6,971 bases of DNA from Pseudomonadota bacterium (lineage in GTDB: Bacteria; Myxococcota; Bradymonadia; UBA4248): NCBI GenBank assembly GCA_017629415.1, contig JAGBXG010000130.1, positions 1-6,971 of the forward strand, in the 5' to 3' direction. Positions 5,961 to 6,971 of this stretch are shown in pieces. The notes below the pieces were generated by a model, which was not told the origin of the DNA, did not search any database, and saw nothing but the letters and a program-made list of their open reading frames with translations. Both the position numbers and the translations under genes were made by a program. Every line of letters begins with the position of its first letter. Position 1 is the first letter of the stretch.

Positions 5961-6070
5961 CTCTCAGGGGCCGGCATAGTCGATGCGATTCCGTTGAAAT
6001 ATGATATATGCAAAGAGCTGGTGAGACTTTGTTTCAATCCTGAAGCTTCTTTTAAATTCGCAATAAATTG

Positions 6071-6075
6071 GGAGG
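6071..6075 (+). promoter_or_regulatory. strong ribosome-binding site of the coiled-coil gene
   Basis: GGAGG sits six bases before ATG 6082, the best Shine-Dalgarno match in the window. It fixes the start of a gene with no stop inside the window. Confidence 0.85.
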
Positions 6076-6081
6076 AACGGC

Positions 6082-6971
6082 ATGGCTGAGCTTTTCAAAG
6101 ATGCTTTTCAATCGATGAATCTTTCGACAGAACGGCTTGAAGAAGTTCTTCAAGTGGCCAAACAGTCGGATGCCAAAAAACTCAATGACCGCGAATTGCA
6201 GCAAATTGAGGAAATGCTCAAAAAGCTTCAAGGTTCGTTCGATCGATTTTCTGCGCAAGACATCATGCAAACCAAGGTGGCTCGCGGGGAAGTTGATGGT
6301 CAAAAAGAAAAGCTCGAAGAAATTGCATCGCAATATGCTTCGATGGAAGCTCTGATGGCCAACATGACCCAAACTTTATTGGGGCTTGAAAGTGTCAGAA
6401 ATAAGTTTTCTCAGCTTTATGGCAGTTACAGCAGTCTTTTAGGTTCGCTCGAAAAATCACAACGGACAAGTGAAGCTTCCAGGTTGAAGTTGACACAGTT
6501 TTCGCTCAATCAAACCAAAGATACCGTCGAAAAAACAACGGACAATTTTAAACGTCAGCTGCTCGATGTCATGACGCTTTTTGAATCGCTTGGCGCACAA
6601 TATTATCAAATGATGGCTGCACAAAGCGTTGATGAATACGCAGATCAGGAACAGCCTGCTGAAGAAACGCCTGAAGACGCCAACAACGAAGAAAATAGCG
6701 AACAAGCCGAACAAGAAGCCGCAGAACAAGCCGAACTCGAAGCCCAGGCCGAACTCGAGGCCCAAGCTGAACTCGAAGCCGAACAACTCGCCGCTGAAGA
6801 ACTTGCTGCCGCCGAACAAGCAGAACAAGAAGCTCAAGCCGAACTCGAGGCCCAGGCCGAATTTGAAGCCGAACAGCTCGCCGCTGAAGAGCTTGCGGCC
6901 GCTGAATTGGCTGAACAAGAAGCCGCCGAACAAGCCGAGCTCGAAGCCCAAGCTGAACTCGAGGCCGAACA
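6082..6971 (+). CDS. helical coiled-coil protein with Glu/Ala/Gln repeat stalk, 3'-truncated by the window edge
   Basis: Translation from ATG 6082 (MAELFKDAFQSMNLSTERLE...) stays open for 296 codons to the window edge, so the C-terminus is unseen. No family is recognised. Residues 1-180 are charged, helix-forming and probably coiled coil, with no signal peptide or membrane segment, so the visible part is cytoplasmic. Residues 185-205 are an acidic, Pro-containing hinge. From about 206 to the edge the sequence is almost only Glu, Ala, Gln and Leu, built of AELEAQ-like blocks in a ~30-residue period, and is expected to form a long single or coiled helix like the stalk of TolA or other spacer proteins. 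That comparison is of composition, not homology. It follows a repeat-rich gap and does not share a transcript in any obvious way with the gene ending at 5636. The gene call is firm because of the ribosome-binding site and long open frame; function is unknown. Confidence 0.87.
   Translation, partial: MAELFKDAFQSMNLSTERLEEVLQVAKQSDAKKLNDRELQQIEEMLKKLQGSFDRFSAQDIMQTKVARGEVDGQKEKLEEIASQYASMEALMANMTQTLLGLESVRNKFSQLYGSYSSLLGSLEKSQRTSEASRLKLTQFSLNQTKDTVEKTTDNFKRQLLDVMTLFESLGAQYYQMMAAQSVDEYADQEQPAEETPEDANNEENSEQAEQEAAEQAELEAQAELEAQAELEAEQLAAEELAAAEQAEQEAQAELEAQAEFEAEQLAAEELAAAELAEQEAAEQAELEAQAELEAE
6745..6971 (+). repeat. 90-bp tandem coding repeats with nested 18-bp units
   Basis: Residues 222-251 (6745-6834) and 252-281 (6835-6924) are near-identical 30-residue units, differing at L261F and Q275L relative to the first. 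A third begins after a two-residue insertion and runs off the window. Inside them are AELEAQ hexapeptides (18 bases, GARCTCGARGCCCARGCY-like). Silent differences between units show they have had time to drift while the protein stayed nearly fixed. Confidence 0.8.

Larger units (their letters stand above)
5637..6081 (+). other. non-coding interval rich in repeats
   Basis: No credible gene is seen. Open frames here run through the palindromic repeats and lack ribosome-binding sites. The stretch contains the two 74-bp repeats (5705-5778, 5887-5960), an 11-bp inverted repeat (5762-5801), a diverged copy of the left-end repeat (5812-5874), and about 120 bases of unassigned leader before the gene at 6082. 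A weak promoter-like pair, TTGTTT (6029-6034) and TTAAAT (6052-6057) with 17-base spacing, is too poor to call. Confidence 0.7.

Noticed and set aside
5694..6089. Plus-strand open frame of 131 codons
   Set aside because: It reads through both 74-bp palindromic repeats, has no ribosome-binding site and overlaps the start of the gene at 6082.
6457..6951. Minus-strand open frame giving a Phe/Gly/Leu-rich protein
   Set aside because: It is the antisense of the Glu/Ala/Gln repeats of the plus-strand gene at 6082, which has a strong ribosome-binding site and sensible protein composition.

Overview
The window looks like a chromosomal segment of a Gram-negative bacterium of middling GC content. The evidence is a probable signal-peptidase-II lipoprotein, Shine-Dalgarno sites on three of the four genes, and a eukaryotic-like Ser/Thr kinase beside a multidomain secreted peptidase with an Asp/Thr-rich linker and a Cys-rich tail. 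That style recalls Myxococcota/Bradymonadales-type deltaproteobacteria. The taxonomic guess is inference; no RNA or marker gene is present to confirm it.

Layout. Positions 1-489 are non-coding and hold two tandem 162-bp repeats, a GC-rich palindromic repeat and a three-hairpin element. The outermost hairpin carries a T-run on the minus strand and should terminate the leftward operon. Positions 490-4445 hold a two-gene minus-strand operon: an M14 zinc carboxypeptidase lipoprotein (promoter-proximal), then a cytoplasmic Ser/Thr protein kinase. Positions 4446-4709 form a divergent control region with back-to-back promoter candidates. It also holds a second three-hairpin element, which falls in the presumed leader of the rightward gene. 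Positions 4710-5636 encode a single-pass membrane protein whose N-terminal region is seven in-phase 11-residue repeats rich in Asp, Ser and Phe. Positions 5637-6081 are non-coding and contain two copies of a 74-bp palindromic repeat and a diverged copy of the left-hand repeat, in the opposite orientation to those at the left end. From 6082 a gene with a strong ribosome-binding site runs off the window's right edge. It encodes an alpha-helical protein that passes into a Glu/Ala/Gln repeat stalk.

How the parts may work together. The carboxypeptidase and kinase are probably co-transcribed. The membrane protein is divergently transcribed from the same control region, and its Ser/Asp repeats would face the cytoplasm where the kinase acts. 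A kinase-substrate link is therefore possible but only inferred. The least conventional content is non-coding: two families of structured repeats. In one, two copies keep the same three-hairpin fold while their stem sequences differ in a compensated way.
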